Shown: positions 25,368 to 34,676, counted from the stretch's first letter. The stretch: 38,962 nt of DNA from Bacteroidota bacterium (GCA_018266875.1 JAFDZR010000017.1:1-38962), one strand, 5' to 3'. Notes: generated by a model from the sequence alone, not told the origin. Translations and numbers: made by a program.

Positions 25368-28300
25368 ATGAAAAATTTTAATTACTTTGTTTTATTAATT
25401 CTTGCAAACTTGATTCTAATTGGTACTGCAAAGTCAGAAACCTATTATGTCAATGATGCCACCGGAAGTAATGCCAATTCCTCCACTTCGGCAAAGAATT
25501 TTTTAACTCCCTGGAAAACAATTCAGTATGCAATAGATAATGCTGCTGTTGTGGCCGGAGACAATATTGTAGTTGCAGAAGGAACATACGCCGGATTCAA
25601 TATGTCAAAGAGAGTGAATATTATTGGCGTGTGGAAAGGCGCAAATCCTTTAAGCAATACGGTCGTCAACTCCACTGTTACCCTTAATGCAGCCGGAGGC
25701 AGCGCATCAAACAGAATGGTAATAAAGAACCTCAGGATTGCAACTGCTCTTGGGGATGCAATTGACGCCAGACAAAGCTTTTTCACCATTGAGAATGTAT
25801 ATGCATCTTCTGCCCAGTATTACGGCTTAAGATTCAATAACGATATATCTGACGTACTTCTTGAGTCATGTAACTTTGATAATTCTTTTTACAGCGGTCT
25901 TTATTTTCCATCATTATTCAGTGTGAGCAATCTGATAATGCGAAACTCCACTGCAAGCAATAATGCTTACTGGGGAATTGCTGCTTTTCAGAGACAGTTA
26001 AATCCTACAAACATTAGTAATATTTTAATTTACAACTGCGCTTTTGTAAATAATAATCCTACTAATCAACAGCAGGGTCATCAGATTTATTTTGAAAAAC
26101 TCTCGAACGCTGAATTCAGAAACCTTTCGGTTGAGACACCTCCGGGAAACATCTGGATCGGAATTGATATCAACCTCCTCAGCAGAACAGATTATAACGA
26201 TGTATCTATTTACAACTCAAGAATTAAAAGAGCGACACCGGGCAGCGGAGTCTGGATACAGGCAAGAAATGACCTGTTCAATCCGCCTGCTTCTCTTGAT
26301 ACTGTTTTTCTCAGAGGCTTAAATTTTGAAAACTGCGACACTCTCATCGCTTTCAACAGACAGGTAAAAAACATGGTTGTTGAAAAATGCGATCTGAGCA
26401 ATTATCTGGTCTACGGACTTGTGAATTTTTCAGATCAGGGCGGAAACGTAGATGCAACAAACAACAAATGGAAAAACGGCGGAACACCTGATACAACTGT
26501 TATTTCCGGCGGTCTTTTGGAAGCCGGAAATCCGATTATTTCTTTTATGCCTTCTACGGTTGGTATATTTTTAGGAATGGGAATTGTTGGTCCCGGAATT
26601 CCCCCGAATACGGTTGTTGCCGGCAAATCTCCTAATACCATTACAATGAGTAATGCAGCAGTCGCAAGCGGATTTATTCCGGGGATCGGCTTTGCATTTA
26701 ACTTCGCAACTTCGACAGATCTTGTAAGGACTTCACTGAACTTTATATATTATAACAATACGAAACAGTATTCCATAATGAACCAGAATAATCAGAGTTT
26801 TCCTGATCTGGCTTCAGCAATCGCCGGCACAACAAACGGCGGAACTATCTGGAATATTCCCGCAGGAACAATTCCGGGTAATACTGTTGTTGACAAAGAC
26901 CTAACCCTCATTGCTCCCGGAGCCGGTTATCTGCATCCGCCGAGTCTTTCAACTTTTCAGAATCTGACTCTGAGCAACGCAACTCTTACTATGGGAAGTG
27001 ATTTTGCAGTTGCCGATAATTTTACTCCGAACAGAGTGATTATCGGAAATTACAGGACTCTCATGATTAACGGATCAATTACTCCCGGCGGCAGTATAGT
27101 CGGTGGAAATTATTCGGATATTTATTTCGGTGGAAACAGCGCAAACACCGGTCTTACATATGTTGAAAACGGCGTGAGAGATTTTATCATGGACAGACAA
27201 AATGGAATTTCTCTTCTGGATTCAATCAGGATCTCGAGGACTCTTATGCTTAAGAACGGTGTGGTATCTCTTGGAAATAATACTATGAGACTTAATCCGA
27301 ATGCAGCTACTTTCAATGCTTCACCATCTTCAAGTTATGTAGGTACGACAGGCAGCGGAACATTAAATAAATATTTTACCTCGACAACGCCCGGATTGTA
27401 TAATTTTGCAATCGGTAACGGCGGAGCGGCAAATGCAAAGATATTCCTTGCAAATCCTGTTTATGCACCGGATGCTTACGTAAGTTCTAAAACTGTAAAT
27501 GCAATCCATCCGAATAACGGTTGCGGAACAGATTATCTTAACAGATACTGGCAGTTAAGACAAAACGGAATTACAGGATTTACAGTATGGAACAGGTTCG
27601 GTTATCAGGATGCTGATGTTGTCGGCTCAGAAGACAGTCTCTCTGGTGCCAAATGGAACGGATTCGCATGGCAGTCTTTTACTCCGGTTAATACAGCCGG
27701 AAATTTCTTCCTTATTACAAATACTAATTCTTTCGGAGATTATACAGCAGGTTCATCTTCATGTCTCGGCGGAACAAATACAATTGCCAATCTGAAGATA
27801 ATGCTGCAGGGCGCATATCTGGGTGCTGGAAACATGAGAACTTCTCTGAGAAATTTCAATCTGCTCCCGTTAACACAGCCATACAATACGCCTCAGTTCA
27901 ATTATACCGGAACGGAAAGTGTTCAGAGTATTCCAGCAGGAGTTGTTGACTGGGTTTATATAGAGCTGAGAAACAGCGCAAACGGTGCTCCTGTCCTTAA
28001 CGGAAGAAGAGCTGCATTTATAAAGAGTGACGGCAGTCTTGTTGATCTGGACGGAACCAGTCCGGTTAAATTCTCAAGCGTTCAAGCCGGAAATTATTTT
28101 ATTGTACTTGGTCACAGAAATCACTTACCCGTGATGACAGCCAATGCTGAAAACCTTAATGCAGTAAGTCCGCTTTATGATTTTACAACAGGTCTTAACA
28201 AATATTACGGCGGAGATGCCGCTTCACTTACCGGCGGTCTTTTTGGAATGTACGGAGGTGATGCCAACAGATCATTTATTATTTCTGCAGCTGATTATAC

Positions 28301-28436
28301 TGTTGTCACTGATAATCTGCTTCAGGCAAATTATAATGACGGTGATCTGAATTTAAACGGAACCGTTACATCAGCAGATTATGGATTTATTACTATCAAT
28401 CTTGCTAAAGCTTCACAGGTACCAAATTATCAGTAA
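25368..28436 (+). CDS. secreted beta-helix protein with C-terminal dockerin-like repeat pair
   Basis: 1022 aa. After a signal peptide (about 1-23) comes ETYYVNDATG and PWKTIQYAI, the usual opening of right-handed parallel beta-helix (NosD/PbH1) proteins, with helix-like repeats to about residue 370. A middle beta-rich region follows, then a segment around 800-960 (NLKIMLQGAYLG, VVDWVYIELRN, GNYFIVLGHRNHLP) that precedes dockerin-like tails in other Bacteroidota proteins. The last 60 residues hold two calcium-loop repeats, DANRSFIISAAD (965-976) and DLNLNGTVTSAD (993-1004), each followed by a helix, as in dockerins. There is no T9SS tail, unlike its two downstream neighbours. The next gene starts 20 bases after its stop. 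Confidence 0.85.
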   Translation: MKNFNYFVLLILANLILIGTAKSETYYVNDATGSNANSSTSAKNFLTPWKTIQYAIDNAAVVAGDNIVVAEGTYAGFNMSKRVNIIGVWKGANPLSNTVVNSTVTLNAAGGSASNRMVIKNLRIATALGDAIDARQSFFTIENVYASSAQYYGLRFNNDISDVLLESCNFDNSFYSGLYFPSLFSVSNLIMRNSTASNNAYWGIAAFQRQLNPTNISNILIYNCAFVNNNPTNQQQGHQIYFEKLSNAEFRNLSVETPPGNIWIGIDINLLSRTDYNDVSIYNSRIKRATPGSGVWIQARNDLFNPPASLDTVFLRGLNFENCDTLIAFNRQVKNMVVEKCDLSNYLVYGLVNFSDQGGNVDATNNKWKNGGTPDTTVISGGLLEAGNPIISFMPSTVGIFLGMGIVGPGIPPNTVVAGKSPNTITMSNAAVASGFIPGIGFAFNFATSTDLVRTSLNFIYYNNTKQYSIMNQNNQSFPDLASAIAGTTNGGTIWNIPAGTIPGNTVVDKDLTLIAPGAGYLHPPSLSTFQNLTLSNATLTMGSDFAVADNFTPNRVIIGNYRTLMINGSITPGGSIVGGNYSDIYFGGNSANTGLTYVENGVRDFIMDRQNGISLLDSIRISRTLMLKNGVVSLGNNTMRLNPNAATFNASPSSSYVGTTGSGTLNKYFTSTTPGLYNFAIGNGGAANAKIFLANPVYAPDAYVSSKTVNAIHPNNGCGTDYLNRYWQLRQNGITGFTVWNRFGYQDADVVGSEDSLSGAKWNGFAWQSFTPVNTAGNFFLITNTNSFGDYTAGSSSCLGGTNTIANLKIMLQGAYLGAGNMRTSLRNFNLLPLTQPYNTPQFNYTGTESVQSIPAGVVDWVYIELRNSANGAPVLNGRRAAFIKSDGSLVDLDGTSPVKFSSVQAGNYFIVLGHRNHLPVMTANAENLNAVSPLYDFTTGLNKYYGGDAASLTGGLFGMYGGDANRSFIISAADYTVVTDNLLQANYNDGDLNLNGTVTSADYGFITINLAKASQVPNYQ

Positions 28437-28456
28437 CTCTTTTTAATTATAGATTT

Positions 28457-29557
28457 ATGAAACACCTTAAAATTTTAGCTCTGATTTTGATGACGGTATT
28501 TTCTGTGAATTATTCAGTATCACAGAATACCGTCACCAACACTATTGCCAATTTTTCGCTTTTTAATAATGGGAGTAAGTTTAAATTTGACGTTTATTCT
28601 TTAAGAACAAGCGCTCCTGATTTCAGAATGGGGAATTCCTCATATTTCTTAAAGTATACTCCCGGTACTTTTTCAAATGTTGTGATAACAAATGTAAATC
28701 CGAAATATACTGTTCTCAGCAGCACTAATTCTTACAATGAAATGGATTCCTATACTTACTCCAGCGGAAAGGTTTCCATTCAGGTATATTATAATAATCT
28801 CGGACCAGGTGATGTGATTTCAAATGATCCCGGTGCTAACGGACTTGGAGAGAGAATTGCAACTATTAATCTTGATGTAGTCAATCAAAATAATCTGCCG
28901 GATCTTAAGTGGGATAATATTAATACTGCTGTTGTAGATCCTTTCTTTCAGTATGCTGTACTTACCAATAACGGCGCATACAATGAACCTCTTCCCGTGG
29001 AACTCAGCAGCTTTACATCTGTTGTCAGCGGAAATGAAGTTAATCTAAGCTGGACTACTTCTCTGGAACAAAACAACAGAGGGTTTGAAATTGAAAGAAA
29101 AAATGAGATTGCCGACTGGAAAAAAATCGGATTCGTCGAAGGAAGCGGTAATACTAATGCTCCCGTCAGTTATATTTATAAGGATAAATTTCTTGCAAAA
29201 GGTAAATACAATTACAGGATCAAACAGCTGGACTTTAACGGTAACTTTGAATACTTTGATTTGAATAGTGAAGTTAATATCGGGATCCCGGCCGTTTACT
29301 CACTGGCTCAGAATTTTCCAAATCCTTTTAACCCTGCAACTAAGATAAACTTTACCGTTCCTGTAAATTCAAGGATCAGTCTCAGGATCTATGATATCAA
29401 CGGCAGGGAAGTGAAAACAATTATAAATAATGAAATGAGAAATGCTGATTATTATTCAGCTGATGTAAACTTCTCAGGTTTTTCAAGCGGAGTATATTTT
29501 TATACTTTAAGCGGAAATGATTTTATACAAACAAAAAAAATGACACTGATAAAATAA
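28457..29557 (+). CDS. T9SS cargo with cohesin-like N-terminal domain (copy 1)
   Basis: 366 aa. Signal peptide (about 1-22), then a cohesin-like beta domain (about 25-170: an opening strand KFKFDVYSLRTSA, SYFLKYTPG, and a closing strand GERIATINLDV). After it comes the linker LPVELSSFTSVVSGNEVNLSW with a fibronectin-like region ending in KQLDFNGNFEYFD. The T9SS sorting domain (FPNPFNPATKINF to KKMTLIK) closes the protein. It is a clear paralogue of the next gene over the whole length. Its place after a dockerin-like protein suggests the two may bind each other; the cohesin assignment rests on pattern only. Confidence 0.8.
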   Translation: MKHLKILALILMTVFSVNYSVSQNTVTNTIANFSLFNNGSKFKFDVYSLRTSAPDFRMGNSSYFLKYTPGTFSNVVITNVNPKYTVLSSTNSYNEMDSYTYSSGKVSIQVYYNNLGPGDVISNDPGANGLGERIATINLDVVNQNNLPDLKWDNINTAVVDPFFQYAVLTNNGAYNEPLPVELSSFTSVVSGNEVNLSWTTSLEQNNRGFEIERKNEIADWKKIGFVEGSGNTNAPVSYIYKDKFLAKGKYNYRIKQLDFNGNFEYFDLNSEVNIGIPAVYSLAQNFPNPFNPATKINFTVPVNSRISLRIYDINGREVKTIINNEMRNADYYSADVNFSGFSSGVYFYTLSGNDFIQTKKMTLIK

Positions 29558-29599
29558 TGTCATTAATTAACTAATAAGTTTAAAAATAAATATTTACAT

Positions 29600-29606
29600 A
29601 GGAGGT
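29600..29606 (+). promoter_or_regulatory. strong Shine-Dalgarno before the second cohesin-like gene
   Basis: AGGAGGT lies 3 bases before the ATG at 29610. It is the best ribosome-binding site in the window; most other genes here have none or a weak one. The spacing is shorter than usual. It suggests the second paralogue is translated more strongly than the first. Confidence 0.7.
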
Positions 29607-29609
29607 AAA

Positions 29610-30701
29610 ATGAAAAAAATTTACAAACTAAGTGTTCTGACTGCACTGATTTTCTTTTGCGCATTCAATTTATTTGCTCAGAATACTGCTACTGTCACTG
29701 CTACAAATTTTCAGATCATAAACGGAGGAACTAAGTTCAGTTTTGATGTTCATGCCCTGAGAACCAGTGCTACACCTTATAATATGGGACTGTCAACTTT
29801 TGTGCTTGATTTCGCACCCGGCGCTTTAAACAATCCTGTTCTTTCTGACCAGAATACTCGGTTCAGTACAGGTAATTACGGAACAATGACCACAATTGTA
29901 TTTTTCGGTCAGCAGGTGGCTTTGCAGATCAATTATATTTCAGGTGCAGGCATGGAAGTCACTAATGTTCCCGGAACTACCGGCTTCGGTGAAAAATTAG
30001 CAACCATTACTCTTGACATTCTTCAGAATGTTCAGGCGAATCTTGCATGGGATCCTAGTTCTTCAGATATTGTAACACCTACTTTTGGTCAGGTTGTCAG
30101 TACCTATAACGGAAATTATAACGGAACTCTTCCTGTGGAACTTACCAGCTTTGTTTCAGCAATTGAAAGAAATAATGTGAATCTGAAATGGTCCACATCA
30201 TCAGAGATCAATAATAAGGGATTTGAAATTGAGAGAAAACCTGTTGCAGATAATTCCGTTTGGTCCTCAATTGCTTTTGTCAACGGTAACGGAACAGTAA
30301 ATGAAGTCAGGAATTATTCCTACAGTGATAAAAATCTTTCTGCAGGAAAATATTCCTACAGATTAAAACAGATAGATTTCAACGGAAACTTTGAGTATTT
30401 CAATCTTCAGAACGAAGTTGAGATTGGAGTTCCGCAGAGATTTGAACTTAGTCAGAATTATCCGAATCCGTTCAATCCTTCAACTAAAATAAATTTCTCA
30501 CTTCCTGCTGACTCAAAGGTAACGCTTAATATCTATGATATAAGCGGTAAATTGGTTAATACTCTGATAAATAATGAATTCAAATCTGCAAATTATTATA
30601 CACTGGAATTTAACGGATCGAATCTTTCAAGCGGTACTTATTTCTATTCACTGATTACCGGCAGTAATTCAGATACTAAGAAAATGATCCTGATCAAGTG
30701 A
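29610..30701 (+). CDS. T9SS cargo with cohesin-like N-terminal domain (copy 2)
   Basis: 363 aa, tandem paralogue of the gene 52 bases upstream, with the same order: signal peptide, cohesin-like domain (about 23-165; KFSFDVHALRTSA, FVLDFAPGAL, GEKLATITLDI), LPVELTSF linker, fibronectin-like region and T9SS tail (YPNPFNPSTKINF to KKMILIK). The two N-terminal domains differ more than the linkers and tails, which suggests different partners or relaxed selection there. It has the strongest Shine-Dalgarno of the window, and a terminator follows. The unit is thus beta-helix/dockerin-like, copy 1, copy 2. Confidence 0.82.
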   Translation: MKKIYKLSVLTALIFFCAFNLFAQNTATVTATNFQIINGGTKFSFDVHALRTSATPYNMGLSTFVLDFAPGALNNPVLSDQNTRFSTGNYGTMTTIVFFGQQVALQINYISGAGMEVTNVPGTTGFGEKLATITLDILQNVQANLAWDPSSSDIVTPTFGQVVSTYNGNYNGTLPVELTSFVSAIERNNVNLKWSTSSEINNKGFEIERKPVADNSVWSSIAFVNGNGTVNEVRNYSYSDKNLSAGKYSYRLKQIDFNGNFEYFNLQNEVEIGVPQRFELSQNYPNPFNPSTKINFSLPADSKVTLNIYDISGKLVNTLINNEFKSANYYTLEFNGSNLSSGTYFYSLITGSNSDTKKMILIK

Positions 30702-30734
30702 TCATTTAATTTTCATTTTACCAAATATTTTAAG

Positions 30735-30771
30735 TCCGCAAAGAATAATTTTTTCTTTGCGGATTTTTTTT
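30735..30771 (+). terminator. rho-independent terminator after the cohesin-like genes
   Basis: TCCGCAAAGAA (30735-30745) pairs perfectly with TTCTTTGCGGA (30753-30763) around a 7-base loop, followed by eight T residues. It ends the three-gene secreted unit and insulates fumC, which starts at 30795. Confidence 0.95.
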
Positions 30772-30794
30772 AAATCAAATAATAAACTCATAAT

Positions 30795-32198
30795 ATGAAA
30801 TTCAGAACTGAACATGATACAATGGGCGAAGTCAAAGTGCCCTCGGATAAATACTGGGGAGCTCAGACCCAAAGGTCATATCAAAATTTCAAAATAGGCG
30901 GTCAAAAAATGCCGGAAGAAGTTATTAAGGCATTTGCAGTACTCAAAAAAGCCGCTGCTTTTACAAATAATAAATGCGGCGTGCTTTCCGAGGAAAAAAT
31001 GAAAGCAATTGCTGAAGTATGTGATGAGATCTCAGAGGGAAAGCTGGATTCTGAATTTCCCCTTGTTGTCTGGCAGACAGGATCCGGTACTCAGTCAAAC
31101 ATGAATTTGAATGAAGTAATTGCCAACAGAGCTCATGTCTTAAAAGGCGGTAAACTTGAAGATGAAAAAAAATTTCTTCATGCTAATGACGATGTAAATA
31201 AATCACAGTCATCAAATGATACATTCCCGACTGCAATGAATATTGCAGCTTATCTCACTCTCAGCAGGAAGACTTTACCGGCGCTCGAACTCTTAGCAGA
31301 CACAATTACACAAAAGTCTGAAAAATTTATGGATGTGATCAAGATCGGCAGAACACACTTTATGGATGCAACCCCGCTTACTCTCGGACAGGAATTTTCC
31401 GGATATGCAGCGCAGCTCAGAAATGCAGTCAGAGCTGTTGAGAATTCTTTATCTCATTTATCCGAACTTGCTCTCGGAGGTTCCGCAGTCGGAACCGGTA
31501 TAAATGTTCCTGAAAATTATGATACTATGGTTGCCGAAAAGATTTCAGAGTATACAGGGCTGCCGTTTAAAACAGCTCCAAATAAATTTGAAGCTCTTGC
31601 ATCGAATGATTCAATAGTTGAGGCGTCCGGTGCTTTGAAGACTGCTGCCGTTAGTCTTATGAAAATTGCAAATGATATCAGAATGCTTGCTTCCGGACCG
31701 CGCAGCGGAATAGGGGAAATATTAATTCCTGAAAATGAACCGGGGTCGTCTATTATGCCGGGAAAGGTCAATCCGACTCAGGTCGAAGCAATGACAATGG
31801 TCTGCGCTCAGGTGATAGGAAATGATACCGCCATTACTGTCGGAGGTATGAGCGGTCATTTTGAGCTTAATGTTTTTAAACCAATGATTATCTATAATTT
31901 CCTTAATTCTGCAAATCTGATTGCAGATGCATGTGTTTCATTTAATAATAACTGCGTTGCCGGCATAGAGCCTAATTACAAAGTAATAAAGGAAAATCTT
32001 GAGCGTTCTCTTATGCTTGTAACTGCACTGAATCCTCATATTGGCTATGAAAACGCTGCAAAGATCGCGAAAAAAGCCCATAAGGAAAATAAAACATTAA
32101 GAGAAGCTGCTATTGAACTTGAACTTCTTACGGACAGTGAATTTACAGAGAAAGTGGATCCTTCTAAAATGGTTGGAAAAATTCACAGAAAAAAATGA
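30795..32198 (+). CDS. fumC: class II fumarate hydratase
   Basis: 467 aa, normal for iron-independent class II fumarase, which interconverts fumarate and malate in the TCA cycle. The fumarase/aspartase signature [11 protein letters not shown] is at 317-327 with the catalytic Ser loop. [13 protein letters not shown] (96-108) and the catalytic-base region [10 protein letters not shown] (His188) match FumC rather than aspartase. It starts 24 bases after a strong terminator, so its promoter must overlap that gap or be short. The GNAT gene overlaps its stop by 4 bases (ATGA), implying translational coupling. Confidence 0.97.
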   Translation: MKFRTEHDTMGEVKVPSDKYWGAQTQRSYQNFKIGGQKMPEEVIKAFAVLKKAAAFTNNKCGVLSEEKMKAIAEVCDEISEGKLDSEFPLVVWQTGSGTQSNMNLNEVIANRAHVLKGGKLEDEKKFLHANDDVNKSQSSNDTFPTAMNIAAYLTLSRKTLPALELLADTITQKSEKFMDVIKIGRTHFMDATPLTLGQEFSGYAAQLRNAVRAVENSLSHLSELALGGSAVGTGINVPENYDTMVAEKISEYTGLPFKTAPNKFEALASNDSIVEASGALKTAAVSLMKIANDIRMLASGPRSGIGEILIPENEPGSSIMPGKVNPTQVEAMTMVCAQVIGNDTAITVGGMSGHFELNVFKPMIIYNFLNSANLIADACVSFNNNCVAGIEPNYKVIKENLERSLMLVTALNPHIGYENAAKIAKKAHKENKTLREAAIELELLTDSEFTEKVDPSKMVGKIHRKK

Positions 32199-32767
32199 CC
32201 GTTCTGAAATTCAATGATTCTGTATTTGATCAGTTCCCGGTACTTAAGACTGAACGTCTTATTCTCAGAGAGATAATTCCCTCTGATGCGGATATAATTT
32301 TCAAGAATTATTCCGATCAAGAAGTTATGAAATATTTCGGAAGGGAGTTGTATAAGGATATTTCTGAAGCTGAAAAGAAAATATTGGATACCGGAACAGA
32401 CTTTAGGGAAAAAAATGGAATACGGTGGGCTGTTTGTTTCAGGGAAAATAATGTAATGATCGGTAGCGGAGGAATCTGGAGGATTCAGAAGGATCATCTC
32501 AGGGGAGAAATCGGATACGAACTGTCTAAAGAATTCTGGGGAAATGGTATTATGACTGAAGCTCTTAAGGAGATAGTAAAATTCGGTTTTGAAAAAATGA
32601 ATCTTCATTCAATTGAAGCAAATCTGGATCCCGAAAATACCGGCTCAGTCAGACTTCTTGAAAAACTCGGATTCATCCGGGAAGGCTATTTCGCAGAAAG
32701 CTATTATTTTAACGGTAAGTTCACTGACACAGGAACATATTCTCTATTAAACAAAGATCATGAGTAA
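32195..32767 (+). CDS. GNAT acetyltransferase, RimJ/RimL-like
   Basis: 190 aa. The GNAT fold is recognisable: [17 protein letters not shown] at the N-terminus, [21 protein letters not shown] as the acetyl-CoA-binding motif A, and [17 protein letters not shown] as motif B. This subgroup acetylates protein N-termini, ribosomal proteins or small molecules; the substrate cannot be told. Its ATG overlaps the fumC stop by 4 bases, and its own end overlaps the next gene by 8 bases, so three genes are tightly coupled. Confidence 0.9.
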   Translation: MTVLKFNDSVFDQFPVLKTERLILREIIPSDADIIFKNYSDQEVMKYFGRELYKDISEAEKKILDTGTDFREKNGIRWAVCFRENNVMIGSGGIWRIQKDHLRGEIGYELSKEFWGNGIMTEALKEIVKFGFEKMNLHSIEANLDPENTGSVRLLEKLGFIREGYFAESYYFNGKFTDTGTYSLLNKDHE

Positions 32768-33422
32768 AATGAAATCAGTTAAATTTGAACATGAAAGACT
32801 TTCCCGGGAGGAAAGCGTTATTCGCGGGAAATCGTTCTATGAATTAATGAAAAGGAGAAGGAGTATCAGACATTTTTCACCTGAGAAATTTGACAGATCA
32901 TTACTTGAGCTGGCTGTTAGAACGGCGGGAACAGCACCTTCCGGCGCAAATAAACAACCATGGAAATTTATTATTGTGGAATCTCCTGAATTGAAAAAGG
33001 AAATCAGAATTGCCGCCGAAAAAGAAGAAAAGGAAAGTTATGAACAACGAATGCCTCAAAGCTGGCTCGATGACCTGGCTCCGCTTGGAACTGACTGGCA
33101 TAAGGAATTTTTAGAAATTGCGCCTTATCTTATTGTTGTATTCAAAATTGATTATTTAAAAACAGATTCTGAGATCAAAAAGCATTATTATGTGAATGAA
33201 TCAGTTGGTCTGGCATCCGGACTTCTTCTCGCTTCTCTTCAGAATATGGGACTTGTAACCTTGACTCATACGCCTTCCCCAATGAATTTCCTCAGGAAGA
33301 TCTTAAACCGTCCAGCCAATGAAAAACCATTTCTTCTGATTCCGGTCGGTTTTCCGGCAGAAAATACCGAGGTACCGGACATTAAAAAGAAAGAGTTTAA
33401 TGAAATATGTGAAATTATATGA
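32760..33422 (+). CDS. iodotyrosine deiodinase-like flavoprotein (nitroreductase fold)
   Basis: 220 aa. FMN-binding motifs are RRRSIRHFS (32-40) and TAPSGANKQPWKF (58-70). The mobile substrate lid of iodotyrosine deiodinase is conserved: Glu90 and Tyr94 in EKESY and Lys115 in TDWHKEFL align with the human trio Glu157, Tyr161 and Lys182, which hold the substrate zwitterion. NESVGLASGLLLASLQNMGLV and LTHTPSPMNFL also match that subfamily. Bacterial members can remove halogen from halotyrosines in vitro, but their natural substrate is uncertain. The first ATG at 32760 is used; ATG 32769 is an alternative. It has no signal or membrane anchor, unlike the mammalian enzyme. Confidence 0.88.
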   Translation: MSKMKSVKFEHERLSREESVIRGKSFYELMKRRRSIRHFSPEKFDRSLLELAVRTAGTAPSGANKQPWKFIIVESPELKKEIRIAAEKEEKESYEQRMPQSWLDDLAPLGTDWHKEFLEIAPYLIVVFKIDYLKTDSEIKKHYYVNESVGLASGLLLASLQNMGLVTLTHTPSPMNFLRKILNRPANEKPFLLIPVGFPAENTEVPDIKKKEFNEICEII

Positions 33423-33523
33423 ATAATATACTTTAATTATTATGTTTAACTATTTCTAATATATAGCTAATAACAGTAGCAGCTGATACGTATTATAGGT
33501 ATTAGAACTTTCGGTAAATTCAT

Positions 33524-33553
33524 AAAAAAACCCGGTAACTGACCGGGTCTTTT
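33524..33553. terminator. bidirectional terminator
   Basis: ACCCGGT (33530-33536) pairs with ACCGGGT (33542-33548) around a 5-base loop, with an A run before and CTTTTATTT after. It lies between the convergent deiodinase-like gene and the TlpA-like gene and can serve both. Confidence 0.85.
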
Positions 33554-33578
33554 ATTTGAATTTCAGTAATAAAATTAT

Positions 33579-34070
33579 TTATTTTGCAAGATATTTGTCT
33601 ACCGCTGATTTGAAATCCTTGAAATTATGCTTTCCGATCATGGAAGTCTGCAGTTTCCCGTTTTTGTCATAAACGAATGTTCCGGGTATTCCGCCTTCCC
33701 AGTTTTTATCAACATAATCCAGTAATTCCTCATCTTTTTTGAAATTATTATAATAAGTAACAAAATCAACTCCGTTCTTTTTAAGAAAATCCTGGATCTC
33801 TGACTTGAAATCTTCCCCGAAATCAAGCGATACAAAGATTAATTTGAAATCTTTATTCTTATACTTTTCATTTAACTTCATAATATCCGGAAATTCCTCA
33901 ACACAGGGTCTGCACCATGTAGCCCAGTAATTGAATAATATCACTTTACCTTTGTTTTCACTGATAATGCTGTCCAGAGTATTTCTGTCAGCCGGAACAA
34001 GTTCCTGGGATCTTGCGCTGAAATTTATAAAGATTACAAATCCTAAGGTTAATGCAAAAAATAATTTCAT
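33579..34070 (-). CDS. secreted TlpA/ResA-like thioredoxin
   Basis: 163 aa. A signal peptide (about 1-21) is followed by a thioredoxin fold with the redox motif WATWCRPC (Cys53 and Cys56) and the cis-Pro region GGIPGTFVYD. It should act in the periplasm as a disulfide reductant, as in cytochrome c maturation or general disulfide repair. It starts 18 bases downstream of another thioredoxin-fold gene on the same strand, suggesting a joint role. No ccd or ccs partner is nearby. Confidence 0.92.
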   Translation of the reverse strand: MKLFFALTLGFVIFINFSARSQELVPADRNTLDSIISENKGKVILFNYWATWCRPCVEEFPDIMKLNEKYKNKDFKLIFVSLDFGEDFKSEIQDFLKKNGVDFVTYYNNFKKDEELLDYVDKNWEGGIPGTFVYDKNGKLQTSMIGKHNFKDFKSAVDKYLAK

Positions 34071-34088
34071 TTGAATGTAATTAATTAT

Positions 34089-34676
34089 TTATCTCTTGAT
34101 CGTACAGCCGAATGCTTTAGTATTCTTAACTGCAATTTCATTTCCTTCATTCAAACTGATAAGTGCGTTTTTTAGATCGCTTGAGGTAACATTCTCAGCT
34201 GACTTATCATCATCAATTCTTCCGTGATACATTAAAGTCATATCACTGTTTCTGATCACAAACACTTCAGGGGTTCTTTCCGCTCCAAACTGATCAGCTA
34301 CGGAACTGCTTTCATCTTTCAGGACGGGGAACTGATATCCTTTTTTAGCGGCATGGTCCATTACTTCCTTTGTAGATTCAGTTTTATTGGAATTTATTCC
34401 CCAGATTGCAACTCCGTTGCTCCCGAATTCCTTTACAAGTCCGTTTAATCTGTCAGTATATGGTTGTACAAACGGGCATGTAGTGGACATAAAGATTATT
34501 ACTGTGAAGTTGGCACCTGACTTGCTTAATGTGTAATCAGCTCCGTTATAATTCTGTATGGTAAAATCGGATACTTTATCTCCGACTTTATACCCGTCAC
34601 TGACATTCATTGAAAATGCATTTGTTGAAATAAAAAGAGCCATTAAAAAAGGCGTTACAATTTTAAGATTTTTCAT
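34089..34676 (-). CDS. secreted peroxiredoxin-like protein (PRX-like 1 type)
   Basis: 195 aa. Signal peptide about 1-22, then an AhpC/TSA-type thioredoxin fold. The motif STTCPFVQPY contains Cys67 alone in place of CxxC, like the NHCPYV of the PRX-like 1 family. A second Cys (191) sits in the closing FGCTIKR, also typical of that family. The two could form a redox pair, but the family has no firmly known function. It is the first gene of a two-gene unit with the TlpA-like protein, which might reduce it. Periplasmic location is expected. Confidence 0.87.
   Translation of the reverse strand: MKNLKIVTPFLMALFISTNAFSMNVSDGYKVGDKVSDFTIQNYNGADYTLSKSGANFTVIIFMSTTCPFVQPYTDRLNGLVKEFGSNGVAIWGINSNKTESTKEVMDHAAKKGYQFPVLKDESSSVADQFGAERTPEVFVIRNSDMTLMYHGRIDDDKSAENVTSSDLKNALISLNEGNEIAVKNTKAFGCTIKR

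Noticed and set aside
29558-29609. Separate promoter or small RNA between the two cohesin-like genes
   Set aside because: Only 52 bases, with a Shine-Dalgarno but no hairpin or promoter pattern; a continuous transcript is simpler.
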